DNA of 64,000 bases from Leptidea sinapis (lineage: Eukaryota; Arthropoda; Insecta; Lepidoptera; Pieridae): the NCBI RefSeq assembly GCF_905404315.1, contig NC_066310.1, positions 4,216,001 through 4,280,000 on the forward strand. Direction: 5' to 3'. The first letter of the stretch is position 1, and each line of letters opens with the position of its first letter. The notes under the pieces are model-generated. The model was not told where the DNA came from. It did no database searches and was given only the letters and a program-made list of their open reading frames with translations. A program made the translations under genes and the position numbers. Positions 10,980-21,710 of the stretch are shown piece by piece.

Positions 10980-11431
10980 GACCCATTGACTTCATATTAA
11001 TGCTGATCTTTAACTTTTTTTTTGTGAATGAGGAAGACACGGGTCATCATATCGTAAAATTTGTGTAAATGTCGTGAAATAACTATTTCCCTGATTGCGG
11101 CTTTTGCAAGTGCTGTCATTAATCATTAAAACTTTTTATTAGTTAATCGCTTTCTATGTCAAGACACTTCTTTTCTCGGCCCCGCTTCTAATATTAAGGT
11201 CTGTGACGCTGCGGTTTATAAAGCAAGATGTTTTCAAGGTAGAAAGCAGATGAAGTATTCAAAAGTAGAAGATTAGGGCAAACGTTTAGAGAAGTTTACC
11301 CTTGCACAACCGGAGTTCTTAATTGTATCTCTGCATGGAGTGTGACGGCTTTGAGCCCAGTAGGAGCTTCGTAGGCCTCTCGACAGAATCTGCATAAGCT
11401 TTCAATTAGGCCAATTTTTGCTAGGTGTTTT
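10980..11431. other. Unassigned stretch
   Basis: No coding or repeat signature was recognised. Confidence 0.35.
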
Positions 11432-11765
11432 ATTTATGAAAGAGGAGGACAAACTAGCTTACGCGTCACCTGATGTAAAGTGATCACCGCCGCCCACATT
11501 CTCCTGCAATACCAAAGGAACCACAGGAGCGTTGCCGGCCCTTCAAAAAGTGTACGGGCTTTCTTTTGAAGGTACCCATGTCGTATCGTCCTGGAAACAC
11601 GGCTCATTCCACAGCTTGGTCGTACGTGGAAGAAAGTTCCTTGAAAACCGTACTGTGGAGTACGCCATCCAGGTGGTGGGGATGATATCCTAATTTGTGG
11701 CGTGTCGTGCGAAGGTATTCGGCGGCGAAATTAGGTCCAACAGTTCTTCGGCGCACTGCCCTAGG
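11432..11765 (-). mobile_element. J1 3' end
   Basis: Minus-strand coding for CAEELLDLISP, RTTKLWNE-like and FKKSPYTF-like pieces, with a tail at the left end. Small deletions break the frame. Confidence 0.7.
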
Positions 11766-11974
11766 TGTAATTTAAGTTTGCAATGTCCAGAGTGAAAACC
11801 CGTGAGGGATTGTAATTCACTCCTCGCTAAGTTTATGAAAAGCCTTGCCCGCATCAAATTGCAGCCACATAAGAGCAGCTTAGATTGCCCGAGGCCTGAC
11901 GAGAGCCAATGATTAGCTGGTTCGCGGGTTCCCCTGCATTGACTCTTGTTTACTTTAAGGATCAGCTTCATCAT
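11766..11974 (-). pseudogene. Fragment of an RNase H-bearing non-LTR polyprotein, fused to J1
   Basis: The minus-strand frame from 11974 reads LARSELQSLTGFHSGHCKLK followed by LHLG. The S-x-L-x-LTG-x-x-x-GHCKL-x-x-HL pattern is typical of the segment after RNase H in non-LTR elements. The frame then runs into J1 coding (CAEELLDLISP) with no stop, making a 94-residue chimeric frame. This is a junction between two dead elements, and no function is inferred. Confidence 0.5.
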
Positions 11975-11989
11975 GAGCTTCTTGTTTAT

Positions 11990-12359
11990 AAACGAATTTA
12001 ATCACTGTACGTTGCTTAATTTTTGACATTTCGCAAATTTTGACAGCTCGACAAACTTTAGAATTTTCACTAAGACTTTTAAACTTTGAAGCGCTTCTTT
12101 TAAATAAAATGTATTTTAAAAACTACTACGTCTCTTTAGCTATCCAAAATGGTATAGCATTTTGGCATTTAATAGATGTAACATTTACGAAATAACCGGC
12201 TTCACCCAGAGGGAGTATGTGTATATATGAAAATGTAAAAGCCAGTACAGTTTTAGAAACATTCTTTAACAAAGTAGACTTCATATCAGCCACCCATCGT
12301 ACAGATTCGCCTTACGCTTTGAAGTACTCAGTCTTCACAAGCGTTTAAGAGGTCAATTT
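11990..12359. other. Unassigned stretch
   Basis: AT-rich; nothing recognised. Confidence 0.35.
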
Positions 12360-12928
12360 GTCTTCAATTTAAATTTATTGAAATTCCATAAATACAATTC
12401 TTAAATATAACATTTGGAGTAAATACTATAATTGTACAAGGCACTATTATGGATACCCAGTTCGGGTGTCGCAATTCGGTCCGAACAGCAGACCGTAGTA
12501 GGGAGACCCATATTTTAATTATTTTCGTTTGAGTCGTTTAGGAAATCATTTATGACATAGTAGCACTTTTCTAATAAAAAGTTTTTTAGTATTTTAATAA
12601 ATTCATTTTCGTTATCTTTGCTTCGAATTTTGTTTGGCAGATTATTATATATTTTTATAGACATTACGTAAGGACTCGATGGATATAGTACTAAATTTGA
12701 TTGTGGGAGGTTTAATTTATTTATATATCTTTCGGGAAGTCGACGGGGCTTATTTTCTTTTTATTTTTTATAATTATGTAGATTTATTTTAACAAATTTG
12801 CATTTTTTGAAGATATATAGAGGGTAGGGTTAGAATTTTGAATTTCTTATAATGGGGTAGACATGAGTCTGTTATTTTATATTGACCAGTATGCGTATAC
12901 ACTCTTTTTGTAATATAAAGTTCTGAGT
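12360..12928 (-). pseudogene. Non-LTR retrotransposon C-terminus (a further family)
   Basis: Read on the minus strand, translation gives RRLPERYINKLNLPQSNLVL, then MSIKIYNNLPNKIRS, then LEKCYYVINDFLND. This is the pattern of the last part of a CR1/Jockey-type polyprotein (IYNNLP-x-x-I, CYY-x-INDFLND). About 200 bases of 3' UTR follow to 12360. Stops upstream show decay. It is different in sequence from both J1 and C1. Confidence 0.65.
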
Positions 12929-13258
12929 GTTCCGAAGAGCTGTTTAACCTGATTCATGCCGCCGAATTCCACCTTCGCACGACACGCCACAAGTTAGGAT
13001 ATCATCCCCACCATCTGGATGTGTGTCGGTCCTCCACAGTGCGGTTTTCAAGGAGCTTTCCTCCACGTACTACAAATCTGTGGAATGAGCTTCCTTGTGC
13101 GGTGTTTCCGGGACGATACGACATGGATACCTTGAAAAAAAGCGCGTACACCTTCCTTAAAGGCCGGCAACGCTCTTGTGATTCCTCTGGTGTTGCAAGA
13201 GAATGTGGGCGGCGGTGATTACTTAACACCAGGTGACCCGTACGCTCGTTTGTCCTCC
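12929..13258 (+). mobile_element. J1 3' end, no A-tail
   Basis: Plus-strand coding for CPEELFNLIHAAEFHLR-like, STVRFSRSFPPRTTNLWNEL and KKSAYTFLKGRQRSCDSSG. It ends at CGTTTGTCCTCCTC, where an A-tail would be expected but an inverted J1 piece begins. Confidence 0.8.
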
Positions 13259-13345
13259 TCGTTGCTCCTGGGCATTCTTGGGCAGTCTTCTCTTTCAAAT
13301 GGCCACGGAACTGAATGTCGCTCGATATATCAACACCAAGTATGG
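13259..13345 (-). mobile_element. Inverted J1 internal piece
   Basis: The minus strand reads STILGVDISSDIQFRGHLKE, which corresponds to the J1 segment ILGLNISSDCQFRGHLESK at 36710-36770. It abuts the 3' end of the preceding J1 in opposite orientation. Confidence 0.6.
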
Positions 13346-14835
13346 TCGATTGATTCACCTAGTCGTAGACCTTCCTTCAGACCATTGCTTTCAGTATCCA
13401 GTTTGTCAAAAATATATTTCACCTACGCCGCTAACACATATTTCACTACCAGTAAACGATTAATTTATTATTATGTTATTATGATTAAATGCTTAACTAT
13501 TATCTTTATAGCATACATTTAACTATTTAATAATTATGTTTTTTATCAGAAAATATAATCGTAACTTGCGCTAAAAACATAATATTTAATGTGGCACATT
13601 AAAATACGTATAAAATTTTATAATTAGCCTTTATGACTTCGTAGTGTATGATACGATTTGTTCTGGTCACGTTCGTGTGTAGTAACTAGTAATTAGCAGA
13701 TTTTCTTCTCGCGTTGACTAACATATTTTCTCAGGCATTCACATATGGCTCGACTCAAAACATGTGTAAATGTTTCGAGTCGATAGTCGCAACTCGGTTT
13801 AATAAATAACCATTCTATAGGGTTTCGTAGCCAAATAGCAAAAAACGGAACTCTTATAGATTCGTCATGTCTGTCCGTCCGTATGTCACAGCCACTTTTT
13901 TCCGAAACTATAAGAACTATACTGTCGAAACTTGGTAAGTAGATGTATTCTGTGAACCGCATTAACATTTTCACACTAAAATAGAAAACAAAACAATAAA
14001 TTTTGGGGGTTCCCTATACTTAGAATTGAAAGACAAAAATGTTTTTTCATCAAACCCACACGTGTGGGTATCTATGGATAGTTCTTCAAATATGATATGG
14101 AGCTTTCTAATACCATTTTTTTCTAAACTGAACAGTTTGCGCGAGAGACACTTTCAAAGTGGTAAAATATATACAATAGTATCTCTAATCTAGTCACTAA
14201 GTGACTGTGCTAGGCAAGAGTTTTCTTGCAAAACGCGCGCTTGTAGAATTCTAGACGTCAACATAATGCGGATGGATTTTGCCTTTTTGACATTATGTCC
14301 GATAAACCTGCACATTTGAACGAATCATTTGGCTCGGTGTGAAATTGGCCTTAATGAAACGAAAATTAGAAACAAAAAAATAACTAACAAACAAACAACC
14401 AACTTCAAAAACACTATTCAAAAACAATAGATATTATAATATGCACTAAAAGGTATAAAAATAAATAGTAAAAAATACTATCTAATTAATTAATCCGACT
14501 GACACGACTTCAAAAATAACAATGATCGTAGAATTCGATTGATTAACTTAATTTATTTTAAGCTAACTAAAGTTGAGCAGCTTTGATTTCAAGGCTGTTT
14601 ATCTAACATAAAAGATATAATATTATGTAATATAATAATATTTTTAATAAATGAACCGTCTTTTTTTTGTGTCATAAAAAGAGCTGTCGCCAAAAAAAGG
14701 TTTTTAAAGTGTGTGTCCATACTCAGAATAATCTACTGTTTTTGAAAAGATGCCTCTTGGTGGAGGTATTTTTTAAAAATGAAAGACACCTTAGGATGTT
14801 TTTGAATGTTTATATAATGAATTTCAAATGCTTCT
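13346..14835. other. Unassigned; possible old dispersed repeat at 13810-14170
   Basis: The segment with TCATGTCTGTCCGTCCGTAT, AACTATACTGTCGAAACTTG and CGCGAGAGACACTTTCAAAG resembles a widespread lepidopteran repeat that I recognise only by motif. No second copy is present in this window to prove it. The rest shows nothing. Confidence 0.35.
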
Positions 14836-14930
14836 AATTCCGAATTAAAACTATGGCGATCTTGTGCGAGAGAGGTTACCTAGCTCCGCTCGATTCCTCA
14901 AGGCCATTGGCTCGGTCTCCGGCCTTAAAA
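14836..14930 (+). repeat. R3 repeat copy
   Basis: CTAGCTCCGCTCGATTCCTC and TTGGCTCGGTCTCCGGCC match 540-622 and 63330-63405. Confidence 0.65.
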
Positions 14931-15960
14931 ATCCGCTACTTCCACCGCGTAACTTATGAAACGTGCACAAAAATAAAATAATGGTGTGGTTATTACTTGC
15001 ACCGTATAGAGTTTTGTAAAGTTCTTCAAGGATAAATTAAAAACAAAATAGCGACATGCCTTGAATACAGGCCGTCTGATTATACAATCGAGTGTATTAT
15101 TAATAGGGCTCTGTTTACAGACGTGTACGGAGTAACGTATTATTAAGGAGTCTTTTATTTTTGCGCGATACAGTCACGTCAATCAACCAGTCAAGTAGGG
15201 GCTCGCAAAATATAGGGCTGTCACGGCGCAGTATTAATAATTCTTTTAACCGAATTCAAAAAAGGAGGAGGTTCTCAAGTCGGTATGTTTTTTTTATGCA
15301 GGGGCCTGCATATCATATAGGCAATTAGGAGTGCCAACCTCGTTATGAACCTAAATAAATATAGCACTTGTGTTAAAGTTAATTTAGTACCTACCGCAGG
15401 CAGTATACAGATTGCATATACGAAGCAAGCAGCGTTTCATAATACTTTGCTAGAAAACCAATGCATGCCCTGTTTTTATGTTTGTTGCCTCAGAACTTTC
15501 GACTGGGTGAACTGATTTTGATAATTATGTGCGCGACAAATTTACGAATAACTCAATACCGATTTCGATGATTCTTTTTTTATTGGAAAGCTCAATCTAT
15601 TCCGAAGTGTAATTTCCTTGTCCTAGATGAAAAAGTGAGTTTGAGATTATTTGTATCGCTATCCGCTGACGCTATTCACTTAGCCCTCACATGCTAAGTA
15701 ATTCCTCTCGTAACAAGCAGCGAGATAGCATTGTTAAACAAATTGCGTTGTATGTGGGACAACCCGGGCGCCCGCGGCGGACCAGCCATCACTCAAGCGA
15801 TCGTTTTAAACAAAATATTAATTGGCTCACAATTTATGGTCTCAAGGACCGGTCCCAATATAAGATAATTGTCTCGACGTGTACGACAACAAGATTTTTT
15901 ATTATTTTTTTAAGTTTGCGACACCAATTATTATTCACTTACTAATTTAAGTTATGAACT
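14931..15960. other. Mostly unassigned; R5 copy at 15300-15475
   Basis: The R5 repeat is the only recognised content. A short ORF at 15691-15945 has no recognisable domain. Confidence 0.4.
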
Positions 15961-16294
15961 TAAATTAAGGATTGGTTTCCGCTGCGCTCCGACTAGATAC
16001 CGCAGGCGCAGCGCAAAGTACGGGAACTATTACTATGCCCATTGACGTGCCACATGTTCTGTTAAACTTTGCCACTAAGAAATTTAAACTAAAATGCCGG
16101 GTTGCATAGTAAAACTTATTAAAAATAATACCACAAAAAATAAGAAAGACACTGGGATCATATCATTATTAATTATTTTGTATTTTATTAATATCAATGT
16201 AAAATAACACGAAGCGTATTTTAAAAAATTTGAAAGACGCCATTGATTGCGGTATCTAGTTGAAGCGCAGCCGAGACCGATCATTAATCTAAGG
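15961..16294 (+). mobile_element. THAP-MITE copy a, with THAP-domain N-terminus
   Basis: Terminal inverted repeats of about 40 bases: left TTAAGGATTGGTTTCCGCTG then CGCTCC..CTAGATACCGCA; right TGCGGTATCTAGTTGAAGCG then ..GACCGATCATTAATCTAA. Inside, ATG at 16094 opens MPGCIVKL, then KNNTTKNKKDTGI. This matches the start of a THAP zinc finger (M-P-x-C ... GIS), although the second Cys is replaced by Ile here. The frame then leaves THAP similarity. P-element-type transposases begin with a THAP domain, so this looks like a deletion derivative of such a transposon. Copies b, c and d are at 26640, 28656 and 35745. Confidence 0.7.
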
Positions 16295-16429
16295 TTTTGA
16301 AGCAATTATTAATGGTTGAGTAAATTTGTGCAATTTTTTTTATTCAACTGTATATGAATTTAATAACAACGGATCATACTCTGCTGTAACAACAGAGGTA
16401 TCACAGGAGCGTTGTCGAGCTTTTTCTTA

Positions 16430-16693
16430 TATGCAAAAGGAGGACAAACGAGCGTACGGGTCACCTGGTGTTAAGTGATCACCGCCGCCCACATTCTCTT
16501 GTAATCACAGGAGTGTTGCCGGCCTTTAAGGAAGGTGTACGCGCTTTTTCTGAAGGCACCTTTGTCGTATCGTCCCGGAAACACCCCACAATCAAGCTCA
16601 TTCCACAGCTATGTAGTTCCTGGAAGATAGCTCCTTGAAAACCGGTGGAGGACCGCCACACATCCAGATGGTGGGGATGATATCCTAATTTGA
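16430..16693 (-). mobile_element. J1 3' end, internally deleted
   Basis: Minus-strand pieces STGFQGAIFQEL, KVPSEKARTPSLKAGN and ECGRR are in the J1 order, with frame-changing deletions. Confidence 0.65.
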
Positions 16694-16780
16694 GCTTATA
16701 AAATGGACATATGAATTATAAATCTTCACCTTTTATTGCGATTAAAGATTTAAGAGGCGTTTAAAACACCACTCAATACA

Positions 16781-17604
16781 GGAGGTCTACTCGCAAAATC
16801 GACAACGATACATTCGGAACGATACGATAATACTCCGAATATATCGCAACTATTGTATTCTAACAAATGTTCGAATTCCTTATCGTTTATCGTTACCATA
16901 GACTAATATTTTGGTTTTTTTACGATGTTAGTGTGAATGTAATATGTTCAAACCTAAACATTATCTGTGCGTTGTCGCTGTGAAGTGTCAAAAGTCAAAA
17001 CATAGTTTAGGCGCTAAGGACCATGCCAGACTCTGCACCACCAATTTGGTATTATTTACACATAATGTAAATGTTAAAAAAATATGTAATGAATATAATA
17101 TGACCATTTAAAATTGAATAAATAATACAAAACTCGCGGATAATAAAATGTAAAAAAAGTAACTCAACCCTTCTCGTCGACTTCCTATTTCTCAGGCGGC
17201 CATTTGCATTATTTCTACGCATAAACGATCAACAAAATGACTTAAATAACTTAGTAGTAAAAAAATCCTCTTGAATAGTAAATCACATATAATTATTTTA
17301 ATAATATTTATTAACTATGTATATTGTATGGCAAATATAACTATACAACTTGAAACGATAATAGCAACGACAGCCTAGATGGTGTCGTTGAGATTATCGT
17401 AAAAGTGACGTTTGATTATTTGTGAAATTCGAATATTCGTCTCTGAAATTTTCAACTAAGAGTAGGGTTAGGACCGATAATATCGAATAATGTTTCGTTC
17501 GTTCAATCATCGTTTCGACATTGAATACGACGTAACTAAGAGTAGAATTCGACACGACTAATGCCACGATTTATCGAATATCGATTTTAGGAGTAGGCCC
17601 CCAG
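16781..17604. mobile_element. 824-bp terminal-inverted-repeat element, family T
   Basis: The left end is GGAGGTCTACTCGCAAAATC and the right end is GATTTTAGGAGTAGGCCCCC followed by AG, giving inverted termini of the form GG(A/G)GGYCTACTC..AAAATCGA. The interior is rich in ATCGAATA and GATAATCG motifs on both strands. No ORF was seen. The same terminal signature bounds 19826-21059. It ends 70 bases before a PAP2 exon, so it lies inside the preceding intron of gene 1. Confidence 0.65.
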
Positions 17605-17674
17605 CTCTAAAGTACTTTGAATATTTGCACTTTATTTTGTCCTTTGGGTAAAGAAGTCGTTTATTTCTTTCCAG

Positions 17675-17836
17675 GTATGTAAGCCGGACATAGACTGCAC
17701 CCTCCAGGAGAACAGATGGCGGTACATTGAGAAGTTCACCTGCTTGGGCGCTGATGCCAAGCTGCTCAAGGAGATGAGGCTATCCTTCCCCAGCGGGCAC
17801 TCCTCCTTCTCCGCTTACACTATGCTCTATTTCGCC
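17675..17836 (+). CDS. PAP2 gene 1, exon with catalytic motif C2 (internal exon)
   Basis: Internal exon of a lipid phosphate phosphatase (PAP2/PLPP, wunen-lazaro type), an integral membrane enzyme that dephosphorylates lipid phosphates. Acceptor TTTCTTTCCAG precedes 17675 and donor GTGAGT follows 17836. The 54 codons are in phase 0 at both ends, as in the matching exon of gene 2. They encode VCKPDIDC, a luminal/extracellular loop with paired cysteines (FTCLG), then LSFPSGHSSFSAYTML. PSGH (17789-17800) is the canonical C2 motif, whose His acts as the catalytic acid in this family. Exons for the N-terminal half, including motif C1, were not found upstream and probably lie before the window. Confidence 0.93.
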
Positions 17837-17904
17837 GTGAGTATTCTGTTCTATACACATAGGACATATCATTCGCAGTCTGATGATATAAATATTGTAA
17901 TAAG

Positions 17905-18071
17905 TATAAATATTGATATAAAAGAGTGGCAATGAGTTTCTTGCTACTTCTTCTCATTAGCCCAAACCTTTACGAAGTAGCGGTAGATTCAATAAGAAAA
18001 ACATTTTTTTGACATTCATAAGTGTCATTTCCGTGACCTGCATGAGTAAAGTTATTTTGATTTGATTTGAT
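17905..18071 (+). mobile_element. Retroelement 3' tail C2 in gene 1 intron
   Basis: GAGTGGCAATGAGTTTCTTG, TTTACGAAGTAGCGGTAGAT and a TTTGATTTGATTTGA tail recur at 22500-22651 and 45395-45568. The repeated TTGAT unit at the end is the style of CR1-like 3' termini. Confidence 0.65.
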
Positions 18072-19128
18072 GGCGGAACGGCAAAAGTGTGCTTAAAGAC
18101 AACGTACGCACACTTATCTTCTTAGTCTTGTGTCAATTGTCACTGTCCGAATCAAACCCAAACATGAATAATTAATGTTTTACATTGCTGCTTATTGACC
18201 AAAAATATTTTAAACAACTGCTGCTTCAACAACAATTAAAATAATATATTTATGGTGTAAGTCCCATGTTCATCGGCTCTGGGGCGGATTTCGACATTGT
18301 CTTTTGCATTTTCCATATTTTGGCTTTGTTTTTATACGACGTCCAATCTAACAATGCAAACGGTAAACCATGCTACAAAATATGCGGATAGTATAGGAAG
18401 CGCCTGAGTCAAGAGTACATCAAGAATGAAAAGGTAAGCCACGGTCGAATAAAATATAAACTCTGTAATTCGACCCCTCCACCACTAACCCGCGCAGTTC
18501 TCCTCTTTTGCCTTGAGCTTACAGTACCGACAGTATACTAATTAACGTCGAAGATCATTATTCAAATTCAAATATTTTTATTCAAAATCATTTGTTGCAC
18601 GTTTTGTAGTTATCAACAAATAAAGTTAATACTTATTTGTTTTGTTTCTTGGAAGTTTTAAATACTAACCTAGTGAACCTAATATAATGAAGAATTTATT
18701 TTATTTGAAAATGAGGAAGCTAATAAACGCTTTTCCATTACTGTGGGTTGCGGAAATTAGTAACAGTAGTGACGATTATTAAGCACAGTATTACTTTATA
18801 TTTATCTTGATTTTAATTATGCCTGTGCACTTAAAAAACTGTTAAAATTAAGATGAGGATTAATCTACCTTTTTTTTTTAACCAGTACGCACGCCCACGC
18901 GTCGGTGAGACAATGCGCGGTATGTTTGACGGATTGTATATCCGTGACAAATGTAGCTCCTTAATCTCTTTGGGAAAAGAAAAGCGTTAATAATTGTAAA
19001 GCATAAATATCAGAGGTTGTTTTGCTAAAGTCTGCCATGGCTTATTAAAAAAAAATGACATAAATAAGCATTAATATGTTAGCTTGACGTAGAAACCCTT
19101 CAATTTACGAAAAAGTACAGAGAATACT
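18072..19128. other. Gene 1 intron; repeat R6 at 18835-18975
   Basis: R6 (GAGGATTAATCTAC, CAGTACGCACGCCCACGCG, GACGGATTGTATATCCGTGA) recurs at 21521-21645. The rest is unassigned. Confidence 0.45.
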
Positions 19129-19466
19129 TATTTTTTTATGGAAGGGGAGGGAACGCATAGTACCTATGGCTAGCCGTTGCCCGCACTCTATGAAAACTCC
19201 AGAGGAATCACAGGTTGCCGGCTTATACGAAAGATGTACTTGCTTTTTTTTGTAGTACCCATAGCAAGCATATCGTCCGGTAGACACCACACAAGGAAGC
19301 CCCTTGCATAGTTAAATTGTACATTGAAGAAACTTCTTTGAAAACCCTACTGTAGAGGAACGCCATACATTCAGATGGTTTGGATGATATCCTAATTTGT
19401 GGCTGGTAGGGCGAATGTTGAATTAGGCGACAGAAATCAGAAAAAACAGCTCTCCGGAATTCTATT
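19129..19466 (-). mobile_element. J1 3' end, diverged
   Basis: The J1 order of CCAGAGGAATCACAGG, GGTAGACACCACACAAGGAA and CCACACATTCAGATGG-like blocks is present on the minus strand, with many changes. Confidence 0.6.
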
Positions 19467-20343
19467 TAAGTTCCATTTACATTCACACCAGCTGGAAAGT
19501 TAAATGTACATAATTTTGGAGGCATTTGTATACATTCTTAGTCGTTTTTGACAGATATAATAAGGGCCAAGGTACTTAAACGAATGTGTAAACAAAGGTT
19601 ATTTATTACTTTTTCACCTCCCGTTGCATGTAGATTAAAGATCCAGTACACGTTCTGAAAGAAAGACTTGGATAAGTGTGATCTTTTACCAGTTTTGTGA
19701 ACATCTATTGATATATAACTTGTGCGAGAACCAGTAAAGTCAATACGGTTGATTTCTGATAAATGAAGCAATAATAAATATGTTCTTCTATCTAAGCTTT
19801 TAACTGTAATAATCTAAATAGATCTGGAGGTCTATTACCAAAATCGAAAGCCGAAGTTTCGTCCGAAACGAAAGAACTATTACCAAACAACTTCGGATCC
19901 GAATAGTGTGGTCGGATTTCGTTTCGGAAACATAGACATAACCATAAAAAGTGAAGATGTAGTTACGACCTTATTCATCTCAAAATCTCTTATCGCGAAC
20001 TTCGTTTCGATCTTTGGAGCCGAATCACTTTCGAACAATAGAAAAATGTACGATCCGTCAACGGAAACTTCATATTTCGGTAACAGGAGCCCTATTACGA
20101 AAATCGAAATACGAAGTTTCGGTTGACGGATCGTACATTTTTCTATTACGAAAGTGTTTCGAATCCGAAGATCGAAACGAAGTTCGAGATTAGACATTTT
20201 GTCTTTCGTTTAGCTTATTCCTAAATTCACTCGACACATACGTTTTCGTTGTTTGACATTGTTATGGTCGTAACAACAACGTCACTTTTAACGACAGACT
20301 TATATGTTTCGTTTTAGATAAAACATATTTATTTTATTATAAA

Positions 20344-20460
20344 ATGGCACGTTTTTTAATGTACGAAGAGGTCTTCTTGTACGAAGAAAACCTTGAAAGA
20401 GCAAGAGAGCGACGTCGACTCCGGCAATATTTATTAAATAAACAAATTCCCGATGGTTGA
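20344..20460 (+). pseudogene. 38-residue frame inside the T element, possible transposase start
   Basis: It encodes MARFLMYEEVFLYEENLER followed by ARERRRLRQYLLNKQ and a stop. An acidic helix followed by an arginine-rich one resembles the beginning of some insect PIF/Harbinger-type transposases. The resemblance is weak and from memory, so the class is open. An AATAAA at about 20530 follows. Confidence 0.3.
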
Positions 20461-20550
20461 TTCCCTAAATTGTTATGAATTATCGCCATAATCATACTTT
20501 ATTTGAAAAACTTTGTGAAGAGATTGTACTAATAAAGCCACTATAAATGT

Positions 20551-20575
20551 TTCTATTCTATTCTATTCTATTCTA
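20551..20575 (+). repeat. Pentanucleotide microsatellite (TTCTA)5
   Basis: Five perfect TTCTA units follow an AATAAAGCCACTATAAATG block, as at a retroelement tail. Confidence 0.85.
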
Positions 20576-21520
20576 AATAATACTTACTCGCATATATATA
20601 ACTTTCACTTTACTTCAGAAAAAATTTAAACTAAAAAACCGCGAAAGTATGTTAAACTACCACAGACTAAATAAAAATATAATGCAATAGATGACATGAT
20701 ACGTCAAATTTAATTTAACTAATAAAGCATATTTTCTTGCAGTAAAATAGGATTATTTTTTAAATAGATAACTTAAACGGAATATAAAGCAATTCCATTA
20801 TTTAAATACATGTTAACATAACGAAAAACTTATTTGTAAATTTCTAATTTGTTATCGGTTTTGGCACGATTTACCGGTAATATAAGTATGTACATTCATA
20901 TCATCTTTGTACAATTTTTTTATGTCTATAGTTCCGAAACGAATTACGTCCGCACTATACGGATCCGAAGTACTTTGGTAATAGGATTTAAATCGAAGTT
21001 CGTCGTTCTTTCGTTTCGGACCGAAACTACGTATTTCGATTTTCGTAATAGGTGCCCAGGGCTACTGTTACGTTTACACTTTTGCCTACGCGCATATGAC
21101 TTTAGACACGCCTTAGGCACCCTACTGAAAACACAATTAATTTTCTTCCATGGCCTAGTCGTACGTTGATTATAAATATAAGATTTAAGCACACTATATA
21201 GTCACGGAATATCTATCCTCTGTGGTGTGAGTTTTTGAAGTTATACTTCTTTAGGCGCGTTATGAAAAAATGATTAGAGTGAAATTTTAAGATGCGCGCG
21301 CATCACTGTGACACAAAAGTAATAGGGTGAAGTTGGTTCCTTCATTCGCTATTCGTGTACCTATACATGAGTACACACACATTTCTTTGTTAATTTTTTT
21401 TGTTTCATTGTTAAGTGCGAGACTAGGTACATACCTATATAAATGTTTGCGTCTCTATCGTCTCGCTTTTTCGTTTTATCAAGTTTTAAATCACAACGAT
21501 TCTAAAGAAGTTTCACTACA

Positions 21521-21645
21521 AAACTGCTAAAATTAATGTGAGGATTAATCTACTTTTAATGTTTTTTACATCCAGTACGCATGCCCACGCGCGGTATGTG
21601 CGGCGGATTGTATGTCGGTGACAAATGGAAATCCTTAATCTATCC
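21521..21645 (+). repeat. R6 repeat, copy 2
   Basis: It matches 18835-18975. A block just upstream (21236-21340, GAAGTTATACTTCTTTAGGC) matches R7 copies at 48412 and, inverted, 30900-31000. Confidence 0.55.
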
Positions 21646-21710
21646 TCTGCGGTCTGAGTTTTATCAACCTTAGATAGATTGAGAACGGCTCCATGATTGG
21701 GATGAGTCGT

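Larger units (their letters stand above)
19826..21059 (+). mobile_element. 1.23-kb terminal-inverted-repeat element, family T, with internal palindrome
   Basis: The left end is GGAGGTCTATTACCAAAATC and the right end is GATTTTCGTAATAGGTGCCC followed by AG. The inverted arms continue with GAAACGAAAGAAC for about 70 bases. Nested inside (19993-20190) is a second palindrome with arms of about 90 bases around CTATTACGAAAATCGAAATA. A 38-codon frame lies at 20344-20460. It has the same terminal signature as 16781-17604 and is a non-autonomous DNA transposon by structure. The superfamily is not proven. Confidence 0.7.
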
